29,202 nt of DNA. Origin: JABCPE02 sp963517805 (GTDB taxonomy: Bacteria; Bacteroidota; Bacteroidia; Flavobacteriales; Weeksellaceae). How positions within the stretch are numbered: the stretch's first letter is position 1; each line of letters begins with the position of its first letter. Shown piece after piece: positions 16,848 through 23,078 of this stretch. Location of the stretch: assembly GCA_963517805.1 (NCBI GenBank), contig CAUQHD010000002.1, forward strand, positions 1-29,202, read 5' to 3'. The notes under the pieces are model-generated. The model worked only from the letters and a program-made list of their open reading frames with translations, was not told the DNA's origin and did not search any database. The position numbers were made by a program, and so were the translations under genes.

Positions 16848-17099
16848 CTAATCAATTCTAATATTGATTGTTTTACCAGAAGACAATTCAACCTTCTCAA
16901 AATCATGATCTTTATTTTCTTTCAGTTTTTTTATTGCTTCTTCTACTTTTTCTCTATCTTCTGGATTGTTCAATATTTCTATACCTTCATCACTTATCCA
17001 AGAAGAATCTGTTTTGAAAGCATCGCTAAAACCTTTGAATAATAAAGAAATATTCAAAAATCCTATCGCATTTATTATATGTATGATATTTGCCTTCAT
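16848..17099 (-). CDS. Small protein with N-terminal hydrophobic helix (cassette gene 1)
   Basis: The 83-residue protein begins with a short hydrophobic helix (residues about 4-24, IIHIINAIGFLNISLLFKGF), followed by a charged helical part (PEDREKVEEAIKKLKENK) and a short beta-like tail (SSGKTINIRID). I recognise no family. It has its own promoter (TATATTTG, minus strand, 17117-17124) and the membrane-protein gene follows after 2 bp, so the two form an independent transcription unit inside the tail-gene run. Confidence 0.6.
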   Translation of the reverse strand: MKANIIHIINAIGFLNISLLFKGFSDAFKTDSSWISDEGIEILNNPEDREKVEEAIKKLKENKDHDFEKVELSSGKTINIRID

Positions 17100-17116
17100 A
17101 AAAACATTTTATATTG

Positions 17117-17124
17117 CAAATATA
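17117..17124 (-). promoter_or_regulatory. Promoter -7 element of the membrane-protein cassette
   Basis: The minus strand reads TATATTTG, matching TAnnTTTG. Transcription would begin near 17111, about 12 nt before the ATG of the 83-residue gene. An internal promoter in a late phage operon is typical of genes expressed from the prophage. Confidence 0.55.
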
Positions 17125-17152
17125 TATAAAATTTTAATTTAATGATATTTTT

Positions 17153-17863
17153 TTACTCGGTTTCTATCACATTAAACTCTAAATCCATCTGATACAGATG
17201 TTCGCTGGTATCATACATTTCGTTTTTCTTACCTACAGCTACAGCTTTCAGCCTTAAATTGCCAATCATGATAAAACACAGATTAGACCCCAGCAGGTCA
17301 TCTATCAGCGCAATTTCCTCCCGAAGAATCCAGCCTGTATTGATAGTAAGCGATTTCTTCCTTTTGCTGCCGTATTTTAATTTGTTTTCGGCATCAAAAT
17401 AATGCTCAAACTCCGAAACCATTCGGTATTTATCGTGGGCAGAGAACCACTCAAAAACCAAGTTCTCCGTTTCAAAGAAAATATGAATCGGATTTTCAAC
17501 CTCTGGAAATGGAATATATTTAATCTCCCCAGCGGTAAGGATTTCGTTCTCTTTCCCTGCGAATAATTTTCGGATAAAATTATGAGAATGAACTTCGTTT
17601 TTTTTCTCAAACATAGGTTTTTCTCCTTGATAAATATTCATCAGTGGAACAAATTCTGCCTTTTCCGAAATCGTATCTGCACTGATGCGGATTATAGATT
17701 CTGGATAAGTTCTCCGCATAGGATGATTAGTAAAAAACGGGAAGCATTTCGGTTTTCTTCCTGAGACAAAAAACACATTCTTTATTAGATATTCTGAAAG
17801 CTGTTTATCATCCGCATTATGCTCGGTAATGGTAATATTTACCAATGAATTTAGCGTCCACAT
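17153..17863 (-). CDS. Phage structural protein, unrecognised
   Basis: I chose ATG 17863 (MWTLNSLVNITITEHNADDK..), which gives 236 residues and overlaps the preceding fibre-like gene by 47 bp. Longer in-frame starts reach 17920 but open with a low-quality KMKNMCKKN run. No motif is clear; the protein looks beta-rich, with SIIRISADTIS and IEIYF-like stretches. Its position between a fibre-like gene and the large 613-residue protein suggests a tail or baseplate role. Composition is like the other tail genes and unlike the cassette at 15682-17099. Confidence 0.5.
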   Translation of the reverse strand: MWTLNSLVNITITEHNADDKQLSEYLIKNVFFVSGRKPKCFPFFTNHPMRRTYPESIIRISADTISEKAEFVPLMNIYQGEKPMFEKKNEVHSHNFIRKLFAGKENEILTAGEIKYIPFPEVENPIHIFFETENLVFEWFSAHDKYRMVSEFEHYFDAENKLKYGSKRKKSLTINTGWILREEIALIDDLLGSNLCFIMIGNLRLKAVAVGKKNEMYDTSEHLYQMDLEFNVIETE

Positions 17864-18410
17864 ATTTTTTTTGCACATATTCTTCATCTTTGGTGGGAGT
17901 AATATAGGTGGTGCCTTCAAGGGTTCCGCCGGTTACTTTTATTTTTCCTTTTTCTACCGAAAGAATGGTATCCTTATATGTTCCGTTGTCTTTATAGCTT
18001 CCGCCGAACTTAAAAAATGTTGCACCTGGAGCAATACTCATCACTACCTGAGAACCATCAGCCGAATTGGTAGAAGAATAAAGCATCGCCCTGCCTCCAG
18101 CCGAAAAATTTCCGGAGTAAGTCAGCTTGGTTTCCTGCAATTTCAGTTCCCCTACAAACTGATGTCCAGAGAGCTGATTTCCGGCTCGTAAAACATCAGT
18201 AATTGTAGGTGTAGCCTTTGCAGAGATATCCTCCCACGCTCCGTTCTTACGGGCGTATTGCTTATTGTCACTCGGCGCATCGGAAATTCCCTTCACTTCA
18301 TCTGCATAGGCAAAGGTCTTTGTAAAACACTCTCTTACATTGCTCTCTGTGATTTGTCCGGTGGTGTTATCAGGCAGCAGCTTATGTATTTCTTCTAATT
18401 TTTTATTCAT
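17817..18410 (-). CDS. Tail fibre-like protein
   Basis: The 197-residue protein starts with a helical segment (MNKKLEEIHKLLPDNTTGQI), followed by DAPSDNKQYARKNGAWEDIS, a motif common in phage tail-fibre and appendage proteins. A glycine/threonine/serine-rich beta region comes next (GGRAMLYSS, GSQVVMSIAPGATFF). Its C-terminus YVQKKYVDAKF is another fibre hallmark, as found next to trimerisation or chaperone regions. It probably recognises host receptors or links to a receptor-binding tip. It follows the 18415 gene by 4 bp, consistent with one operon. Confidence 0.6.
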   Translation of the reverse strand: MNKKLEEIHKLLPDNTTGQITESNVRECFTKTFAYADEVKGISDAPSDNKQYARKNGAWEDISAKATPTITDVLRAGNQLSGHQFVGELKLQETKLTYSGNFSAGGRAMLYSSTNSADGSQVVMSIAPGATFFKFGGSYKDNGTYKDTILSVEKGKIKVTGGTLEGTTYITPTKDEEYVQKKYVDAKFIGKYYHYRA

Positions 18411-18414
18411 AAGT

Positions 18415-18987
18415 TTATATTTTAAATCCTTTAGAAAATCCTTTGGAAAATCCGCCCGCCGTGGTCATTTCCTCGGCTCTGCCATTGTAGAGATACAATT
18501 CTGTATTTGCAGAAAAAACAAGGCTTACCACATTATCATCTTCCACTTTTCTTCCGGTATTGCTCTCGTAACTTGTGAGGTAGGCAGCGTTTCTCTTTGT
18601 CCCGAAAAGCCAAACCCTGCCGTTGGTATCCGGAACTAAAAAAACTAAGCCTTCATTTCTCAGCTTTGAAGCAAAACCAAGATTTCGCGCATTGAACTCC
18701 CGCAGGGAAAAACTAAACTCCGCTGTTATTTTCTGCTTTCTTGTGCCGTTTTTCACCTTTTCTCCCAGCGAGTTCTGCTCTACAAAAACATCAATAAAGC
18801 TCAGTTTCTTTCCGGAAACCAGCTTTATTTTATTGCTTTCTATTGTCCTGCTTTGTTCGTAAGCATCAGCCTGGGGAAGTTCCATGATTTCAAAAAAGTC
18901 TGCAGGGGCATACCAAATTCTGGTTGCTGTACCCCCGAGACTTTCATGGCTACAATCCAACAGATCCTCTATGTGTATAGAATTCAT
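18415..18987 (-). CDS. Phage tail protein, probable
   Basis: The ATG at 18987 (MNSIHIEDLL..) gives 190 residues; a GTG one codon upstream is possible. The protein has a compact alpha/beta look, with RIWYAPADFFEIMELP near the start, KITAEFSFSLREFNARNLGF in the middle and a KGFSKGFKI C-terminal tail. That resembles the unnamed tail-tube-like proteins of Bacteroidetes prophages in general layout, but I cannot name a family. It begins just after the terminator hairpin at 19002-19019, so either readthrough or a separate start must express it. Confidence 0.5.
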   Translation of the reverse strand: MNSIHIEDLLDCSHESLGGTATRIWYAPADFFEIMELPQADAYEQSRTIESNKIKLVSGKKLSFIDVFVEQNSLGEKVKNGTRKQKITAEFSFSLREFNARNLGFASKLRNEGLVFLVPDTNGRVWLFGTKRNAAYLTSYESNTGRKVEDDNVVSLVFSANTELYLYNGRAEEMTTAGGFSKGFSKGFKI

Positions 18988-19001
18988 CACAAAACAAAAA
19001 T

Positions 19002-19019
19002 AGCCCCTGCAAAGGGGCT
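19002..19019 (-). terminator. Intrinsic terminator after the frameshifted phage gene
   Basis: AGCCCCT and AGGGGCT form a 7-bp GC-rich hairpin, followed on the minus strand by ATTTTTGTTTTG. It lies 13 bp after the stop of the gene at 19033-19207 and only 14 bp before the next start. Confidence 0.7.
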
Positions 19020-19032
19020 GATAAAAGACAAT

Positions 19033-19207
19033 TTATTTATAAAAACAATCCTGATTTCTTGGAAACAATCTTTGTTTAAAATCCAAATCCGCCTTGGCAC
19101 ATGCAAATTGTTCTCCGTGCTTGGACCTTTCACACTCACCGCATCTAGGTCGCCGAAAATCTGCATTGCCCAGTTGTGCTCTCGGTAGTTACATAAGTAG
19201 TTGCCAT
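19033..19207 (-). pseudogene. Small cysteine-containing phage protein broken by a single-base frameshift
   Basis: The minus strand starts MATTYVTTESTTG and then meets a stop seven codons later. Removing one G from the GGG run (plus strand CCC at 19169-19171) restores one frame to the stop at 19033-19035, giving a 57-residue protein that continues NADFRRPRCGECERSK and ends FPRNQDCFYK. Its cysteines (CGEC, then C, then C) suggest a metal site. The restored protein ends just before a strong terminator, which supports the reconstruction. I do not know its function. A sequencing error in the G run is an alternative to true inactivation. Confidence 0.65.
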
Positions 19208-19381
19208 TTTTTTATTTTTAATTGTTATACTTTGTTTTAATTTTATGTTACATAATATATAATAAAGTATATATATAAGTCAATACTTTTATAAAATATT
19301 TTTTTGTTTTTTATATAAGCTACTGATTTTCAGAAATAAAAATTATATGCTTTTATATTTGCTTAATTATATATATATGTA

Positions 19382-19389
19382 TATATTTG
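19382..19389 (+). promoter_or_regulatory. Promoter -7 element of the MazEF-type pair
   Basis: TATATTTG matches TAnnTTTG and ends only 4 bp before the antitoxin ATG at 19394, so the mRNA is predicted to be leaderless or nearly so. The surrounding alternating AT sequence (about 19366-19388) is self-complementary and could serve as operator for the antitoxin. Confidence 0.55.
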
Positions 19390-19393
19390 CGAC

Positions 19394-19774
19394 ATGAATA
19401 CAAAAGAAAAAAAAACAACAAGGGTTCAAAACAAAACCTCTCAATTTATGTTCAAAACATCGCCTGAACTAATTGAGATTTTAAATGATTTATCCATACA
19501 AAAAGGGATGAGTAAGGGCGGCCTAATAGAATACCTATTACGAAGAGAATTTGATTTTTTAACAAATCCTACTTTTGCTAACAAAAATACCTACCAAGCT
19601 ACGCCAAAACTGAAAAACACAGACAGTGGGGGAGATATAGAAACTGGGCGTATTTTATCAAAAAACACTCGTAAAGATTGGGAAAGTGCTTTTAAGGAAA
19701 TGCATGAAAATGGGGATGACAAATTACTGATAGATGATGTTTTTAACGATGAAAATTTTGATGAATGGAAGTAA
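19394..19774 (+). CDS. MazE-type antitoxin partner of the MazF toxin
   Basis: The 126-residue protein has a basic N-terminus and a likely ribbon-helix-helix DNA-binding region (QFMFKTSPELIEILNDLSIQ, then KGGLIEYLLRREF). A flexible middle follows, then an acidic tryptophan-containing tail (RKDWESAFKEMHENGDDKLL, ending FDEWK). The acidic tail is the usual toxin-wrapping part of MazE-like antitoxins. The stop overlaps the toxin start by 10 bp, so the two are translationally coupled. It probably represses its own promoter, whose TATATTTG element ends 4 bp before the start codon. Confidence 0.7.
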   Translation: MNTKEKKTTRVQNKTSQFMFKTSPELIEILNDLSIQKGMSKGGLIEYLLRREFDFLTNPTFANKNTYQATPKLKNTDSGGDIETGRILSKNTRKDWESAFKEMHENGDDKLLIDDVFNDENFDEWK

Positions 19775-20088
19775 AACAATATAAAGTAGTTCTTGTTAAT
19801 CTTGACCCTACATTAGGAAGCGAAGTAAAGAAAACTCGTCCTTGTCTGGTAATTTCTCCCGATGAAATGAATAAGCATTTAAATACTATCATTATAGCAC
19901 CTATTACCAGCAGTTCCAAGCCTTACCCTACACGGATAGAAATAAAAGGAGAAAACACCAAAGGCTGGGTAATGATAGACCAAATCCGAACAATTGACAA
20001 ACAGAGGATAACAAAGGTTTTTAATAGTATTTCGGAAAACGAAATCATGGAAATTAAAAATGTTATCAAAAACACTTTCGTTGATTAA
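19765..20088 (+). CDS. mazF: MazF/PemK-family endoribonuclease toxin
   Basis: The 107-residue protein has the full MazF/PemK layout: VVLVNLDPTLGSEVKKTRPC at the start (loop and active-site arginine region), LVISPDEMN, then IIIAPITSS, and GWVMIDQIRTIDKQRI, the conserved D-x-R-x-x segment. Such toxins cut single-stranded mRNA at short sequences and arrest growth; in prophages they stabilise the element or act in phage defence. Length and motifs are normal, so it should be active when its antitoxin is lost. Confidence 0.88.
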   Translation: MEVKQYKVVLVNLDPTLGSEVKKTRPCLVISPDEMNKHLNTIIIAPITSSSKPYPTRIEIKGENTKGWVMIDQIRTIDKQRITKVFNSISENEIMEIKNVIKNTFVD

Positions 20089-20140
20089 ACAGGCGAATGG
20101 TTAGGAATTAGAAAAAAATAACACTATAAATACAAAAACA

Positions 20141-21034
20141 ATGGAGAAAATTTTAAAAGCTACACATCAAGGAAACTTAAACATAAACAGTCTTGATATA
20201 ACAGCGTATAATCTTCCTAACGGTGAGAGAGTTTTAAGTAGGATAGGATTTTTAAAGGCGTTGGGTAGAACAGGTAAAGCAAAAGGAGGCAGGAATTATG
20301 ATGAGGAATTCCAAACTCCTGTTTTTCTTACAGCATCAAATATAAAACCCCTTGTTGATGAGGATTTATTAGAGAATTCAAAACCAATTATCTTTATTGA
20401 TTTAAATGGAAATCAAAGTATAGGTTATAAAGCAGAAATATTACCACAGGTTGCATTTTTATTTAGTGACGCCTTAAGTAAAGGAATTCTTAAACAAAAT
20501 CAAAAACACATTGGAGAGCAGAGCAGGATATTAGTTAAAGCTTTTTTAAAGACCAGTATCATTGCTTTAGTAGATGAAGCTACAGGATACCAATACGATA
20601 GAGAAAGGGATGCCTTACAGGTGGTTTTAAAAGCTTACATCAATGAGGAGTTGTTAAAATGGCAAAAAATGTTTCCCGATACTTTTTATTATCAAATTTT
20701 TAGACTTAACAAATGGGATTACACGGTAAGGGGAATAAATAAAAGACCTGGTATAATAGGTAAATGGACAAATAAACTTATATACGAGCAATTGCCAAAA
20801 GGTGTATTAGAGGAATTAAAAGTAAAAACACCTAAAAGTCCAGAAGGAAACTATACAGCAAGGTTTTTTCAAAGTCTCACTCCTGATATAGGACATCCTG
20901 AATTAACATCGCAAATATATAAGGTAATCGGTATTATGCAAATTTCTGATAATTGGAATGATTTTATTTCTAATTTTAACAGAATGATAAGCAGAGAAAG
21001 CGGACAAATGGAAATAGATTTTGATGATATATAA
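20141..21034 (+). CDS. P63C-domain phage-type protein
   Basis: The 297-residue protein has an N-terminal part with LSRIGFLKALGRTGKAKGG, then ALVDEATGYQYDRERDALQV (about residues 143-162), a segment ending FPDTFYYQIFRLN, KRPGIIGKWTNKLIYEQLPKG and FFQSLTPDIG. This series is characteristic of the P63C domain (PF10546), found mostly in phages and mobile elements and often joined to KilA-N- or Bro-like DNA-binding parts. The biochemical role is not known to me; a regulator or antirepressor-like role is often suggested. It starts 52 bp after the toxin gene on the same strand. Confidence 0.75.
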   Translation: MEKILKATHQGNLNINSLDITAYNLPNGERVLSRIGFLKALGRTGKAKGGRNYDEEFQTPVFLTASNIKPLVDEDLLENSKPIIFIDLNGNQSIGYKAEILPQVAFLFSDALSKGILKQNQKHIGEQSRILVKAFLKTSIIALVDEATGYQYDRERDALQVVLKAYINEELLKWQKMFPDTFYYQIFRLNKWDYTVRGINKRPGIIGKWTNKLIYEQLPKGVLEELKVKTPKSPEGNYTARFFQSLTPDIGHPELTSQIYKVIGIMQISDNWNDFISNFNRMISRESGQMEIDFDDI

Positions 21035-21040
21035 ATTATG

Positions 21041-21070
21041 AAAATAGCGAAGTTTATACCTCGCTATTTT
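21041..21070. terminator. Bidirectional terminator between convergent genes
   Basis: AAAATAGCGA and TCGCTATTTT form a perfect 10-bp inverted repeat rich in A on the left and T on the right. It lies after the P63C stop and overlaps the end of the minus-strand gene stopping at 21064. Confidence 0.75.
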
Positions 21071-21354
21071 TGTTCTTCGGAAACTTTATTTTTCAAGGTT
21101 AAATATTTCTTGTGCCAATGTTCCACCCTTTTATTTAGTCTTTGGACTTCTTTGTAAAGATATTCCATGCTTTTGAGTTTATCTTTAAGCTCCTTTACTC
21201 TTTTATTATAAAGCTCCTTTTCAAATTTTGAATAATTGAACTCATCATCTGAACAATCGCAATCCCTAATGTCATCGCTGTGCATTGTTCCATAACAGCA
21301 GGATATAAGTATCTTTTGTCTGCTTACTTCGTCATATACATAATAGCATTTCAT
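21064..21354 (-). CDS. Small phage-type protein with cysteine-rich start and coiled-coil tail
   Basis: This protein of 96 residues has a cysteine-rich N-terminal region (MKCYYVYDE, ISCCYGTMHSDDIRDCDC) that may bind a metal. A long charged coiled coil follows (FEKELYNKRVKELKDKLKSM and on to the C-terminus). I recognise no named family, but this layout is common among small genes of Bacteroidetes prophages. Its ATG overlaps the previous stop (ATGA), completing a three-gene chain. Confidence 0.6.
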   Translation of the reverse strand: MKCYYVYDEVSRQKILISCCYGTMHSDDIRDCDCSDDEFNYSKFEKELYNKRVKELKDKLKSMEYLYKEVQRLNKRVEHWHKKYLTLKNKVSEEQK

Positions 21355-21614
21355 ATTTTCAAATCATAATCAAAAAACACTTTTTTTGAAACCTCTATAA
21401 TGTAGGTTTTCCCAACTTCGTATTTTTCCAAATCCTTTGGTTTGCAATAAGTCGTTTGACCGTTATCCCAAACCAAACAAGGAACGAGTTTATTTCCTTT
21501 TGTCGTGCAGCCTTTTTGTTTTAATTCCACCTTAATATATACCGTTGCCCACCTTGAAAAAACAAACAAAATGAGGTGAATCAGTAGGATAATTATATTA
21601 AATACCATTATCAT
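21351..21614 (-). CDS. Small membrane-anchored phage-type protein
   Basis: The 87-residue protein has one N-terminal membrane helix (MVFNIIILLIHLILFVFSRW) followed by a soluble domain with a C..C..C pattern (KGCTTKGNKLVPCLVW, then TTYCKPKDLEKY). I recognise no family. Both ends overlap neighbours: its ATG overlaps the stop of the 30-residue gene and its TGA overlaps the next ATG, so translation is coupled. Confidence 0.55.
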   Translation of the reverse strand: MIMVFNIIILLIHLILFVFSRWATVYIKVELKQKGCTTKGNKLVPCLVWDNGQTTYCKPKDLEKYEVGKTYIIEVSKKVFFDYDLKI

Positions 21615-21703
21615 TGTCTATTCTTTTTCAGTTCCCTATTAAGATACCATACAGCCTTTTCCAAGTCTTCCCTGAATTTTTTAGGGTCTTTCTTTCCTGC
21701 CAT
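21611..21703 (-). CDS. 30-residue phage-type small protein
   Basis: The ORF encodes 30 residues, MAGKKDPKKFREDLEKAVWY continuing LNREL to a basic end. Its helical, amphipathic make-up and its stop overlapping the next ATG as ATGA both support real translation. I recognise no family; short proteins of this kind sit in early regions of Bacteroidetes phages. It opens the three-gene chain that continues with 21614-21351 and 21354-21064. Confidence 0.5.
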   Translation of the reverse strand: MAGKKDPKKFREDLEKAVWYLNRELKKNRQ

Positions 21704-21718
21704 TTATATACTATTATG

Positions 21719-21740
21719 CAAATTTTTCACTAACTTTTTT
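21719..21740. repeat. 22-bp direct repeat, copy 1
   Basis: A 22-bp sequence, here ending in a run of six T, recurs exactly at 22857-22878; its first 16 bases are CAAATTTTTCACTAAC. Both copies lie just upstream of a minus-strand small gene (the 30-residue and 49-residue genes). It may be an operator or a trace of duplication. Confidence 0.6.
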
Positions 21741-21770
21741 CATTTTTTTACCCCCCTGCTGGGGGCTGTA

Positions 21771-22094
21771 TTATACTTCTTTTACCACTGCGAAACTTCT
21801 CCAGATGTCCTGCTCCATACTAATCAGAGCCGAATGAAAATCCACTCCTTTTCCGAAAAACGCCCGCTTTTTATCGAGCATAAATTGGATTTTCATTTCC
21901 TCACCCTGTTTGACAAAATTTATTCTAAGATGTTTAGGTTTCGCTTCTGTACAGAATGCCATAAACTCTTCAAAAGAATAATACTGGAAATACTTCTTAC
22001 ACAATGAGAATAAATTTTCATTACTAAGCAAAGATTTTGTTCTACTTACCCGCTCTACTGGTGCAACTGCTGTTGCTTCTAATTGACTTAACAT
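21771..22094 (-). CDS. Unrecognised phage-type protein with switch-like leader
   Basis: The 107-residue protein has a flexible start (MLSQLEATAVAPVERVSRTK), a helical centre (LFSLCKKYFQYYSFEEFMAF) and an alpha/beta end (LRINFVKQGEEMKIQFML, then GVDFHSALISMEQDIWRSFA). I recognise no family. What stands out is its 5' region: a promoter at 22245-22252, about 145 nt of leader with interleaved inverted repeats, and a start codon that lies inside a third copy of the leader repeat. Expression is therefore likely to be controlled at RNA or operator level. Confidence 0.55.
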   Translation of the reverse strand: MLSQLEATAVAPVERVSRTKSLLSNENLFSLCKKYFQYYSFEEFMAFCTEAKPKHLRINFVKQGEEMKIQFMLDKKRAFFGKGVDFHSALISMEQDIWRSFAVVKEV

Positions 22095-22241
22095 AACTTG
22101 TAAAAATTAAAAATCCGTGAGTGGGTGCTGTTAAGTCAATGGCTACGCCTATGATTGTTATACATTACTGCATAACTACACCTTCACGGAAGATTATAAT
22201 TTATTTGCAAACTTTATACAAGTATTGCCATTGACTTAACA
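22082..22241 (-). promoter_or_regulatory. Leader with three-copy repeat and interleaved stems, candidate RNA switch
   Basis: Reading the minus strand, arm A (22241-22227, TGTTAAGTCAATGGC) sits at the predicted transcript start. Its exact complement A' is at 22143-22129 (15 bp). A third copy of the A core (TGTTAAGTCAAT, 22093-22082) overlaps the start codon, so A' can pair with either A or the start. Between them B (22190-22179) pairs with B' (22127-22114), followed by a T-rich run resembling a terminator. The order A-B-A'-B' allows a pseudoknot or alternative folds. The repeats could also be DNA operators. Confidence 0.5.
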
Positions 22242-22244
22242 CTG

Positions 22245-22252
22245 CAAAGATA
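22245..22252 (-). promoter_or_regulatory. Promoter -7 element of the switch-like leader
   Basis: The minus strand reads TATCTTTG, an exact TAnnTTTG match followed by C. Transcription would begin near 22239-22241, right at arm A of the leader. Confidence 0.65.
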
Positions 22253-22298
22253 GATAAATTTTTATTTCCTGCAAATATTTTTTATAAAAAAATAAAAA

Positions 22299-22316
22299 GC
22301 CCTGCAAATGCAGGGC
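22299..22316 (-). terminator. Intrinsic terminator of the DUF5053-like gene
   Basis: GCCCTGC and GCAGGGC form a strong hairpin, followed on the minus strand by a T-rich run (TTTTTATTTTTTT). It lies downstream of the gene stopping at 22355. Confidence 0.75.
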
Positions 22317-22354
22317 GGATGTTAAAAAAAGCAAATTTCTATGAAATTTGTATT

Positions 22355-22606
22355 TTATGCTTGAAAATTATCAGCTGCTTTTCTCAATCTTTCAGCAAGG
22401 TCGTATAACGCTCCCTTAAACTGCTCACTTTCCTCTGGAGTAAATCCTCCCTTTCCTCCGTTCCCATCTATTTCAGAAAGTTTATTATATATCCATGATG
22501 CCGATTTCCCGAAATAATTCTTGGAAATCTTGCCCCAAGATACATCTACAATAATATCTTCTAACTGCTTTTTATAAGCCACTTTTTTACTAATTCCTAT
22601 TTCCAT
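22355..22606 (-). CDS. DUF5053-like small phage protein
   Basis: The 83-residue protein contains SWGKISKNYFGKSASWIYNK and GFTPEESEQFKGALYDLAER, a pattern I associate with DUF5053 proteins of Bacteroidetes phages and elements (helical, with an HTH-like YFGKS.SW.Y segment). That suggests DNA binding, but no function is proven. It lies between two clear terminators, so it is probably a single-gene unit. Confidence 0.6.
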   Translation of the reverse strand: MEIGISKKVAYKKQLEDIIVDVSWGKISKNYFGKSASWIYNKLSEIDGNGGKGGFTPEESEQFKGALYDLAERLRKAADNFQA

Positions 22607-22627
22607 ATCTTAATATTTTTAGATTAA

Positions 22628-22650
22628 AAACCGCCCGCTTTGGGCGGTTT
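22628..22650. terminator. Bidirectional terminator hairpin
   Basis: AAACCGCCC and GGGCGGTTT form a 9-bp GC-rich hairpin flanked by A on the left and T on the right. On the minus strand it ends the 49-residue gene stopping at 22656. Confidence 0.75.
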
Positions 22651-22655
22651 ATTTT

Positions 22656-22805
22656 TTACTTTTCTTTTTCTTCCTCTTCTCCATCCATCAACTTTTCGAA
22701 AAGCTCCCTTGCATAAAACTCTAATTCTATTGAGGGATTGTGTTTTGATTTCAAGAAGTTTCTAATTGCTTCGATTAACTCCTTTTCTTTTTCTGTTAAT
22801 TTCAT
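22656..22805 (-). CDS. Small helical phage-type protein of 49 residues
   Basis: I chose ATG 22805 because an exact TATCTTTG promoter lies at 22829-22836, upstream of it and downstream of the longer in-frame start at 22868. The 49-residue protein (MKLTEKEKELIEAIRNFLKS, then IELEFYARELFEKLMDGEEE) is highly charged and helical. I recognise no family. It ends directly before the hairpin at 22628-22650. Confidence 0.55.
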   Translation of the reverse strand: MKLTEKEKELIEAIRNFLKSKHNPSIELEFYARELFEKLMDGEEEEKEK

Positions 22806-22828
22806 ATCTTTCGCTATTTTTAACACCA

Positions 22829-22836
22829 CAAAGATA
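22829..22836 (-). promoter_or_regulatory. Promoter -7 element of the 49-residue gene
   Basis: TATCTTTG on the minus strand is an exact TAnnTTTG match. The start of transcription would be near 22823, about 18 nt before the ATG. One copy of the 22-bp repeat (22857-22878) lies at the expected -35 side. Confidence 0.6.
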
Positions 22837-22856
22837 CTGTAAATTTTCACAATGTC

Positions 22857-22878
22857 CAAATTTTTCACTAACTTTTTT
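22857..22878. repeat. 22-bp direct repeat, copy 2
   Basis: This copy is identical to 21719-21740. It begins at the stop codon of the 56-residue gene and lies upstream of the promoter at 22829-22836. Confidence 0.6.
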
Positions 22879-23048
22879 TACTTTTTATTAAAACCATTCA
22901 AAAATTTTTCGCATTCCATTAGTTCGTTTTCTTGGGTTTCCGTAGAAATATGCACCTCCATTTTGATGAAGACAGGTTCTTCTTTATTCAGCCTTACTAT
23001 ATCCGAAAATTTTATTCTGTCTTTTCCTTGGTTATCCTTTAAAATCAT
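22878..23048 (-). CDS. 56-residue phage-type small protein
   Basis: The minus strand encodes 56 residues: MILKDNQGKDRIKFSDIVRL, then a segment with FIKMEVHIS and a helical end ECEKFLNGFNKK. Codon use and an amphipathic pattern look coding. I recognise no family. It overlaps no other good frame and lies upstream of the 49-residue gene, which has its own promoter. Confidence 0.5.
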   Translation of the reverse strand: MILKDNQGKDRIKFSDIVRLNKEEPVFIKMEVHISTETQENELMECEKFLNGFNKK

Positions 23049-23078
23049 ACTAGATTACTTTTAAAAACACTTTTAGTT

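Noticed and set aside
21752..21765. C5-TGCT-G5 hairpin as terminator of the 107-residue gene
   Set aside because: No T tract follows on either strand; it may still be an RNA stabiliser, but that is unsupported.
22806..22868. Longer start for the 49-residue protein
   Set aside because: A perfect promoter element at 22829-22836 lies inside this extension.
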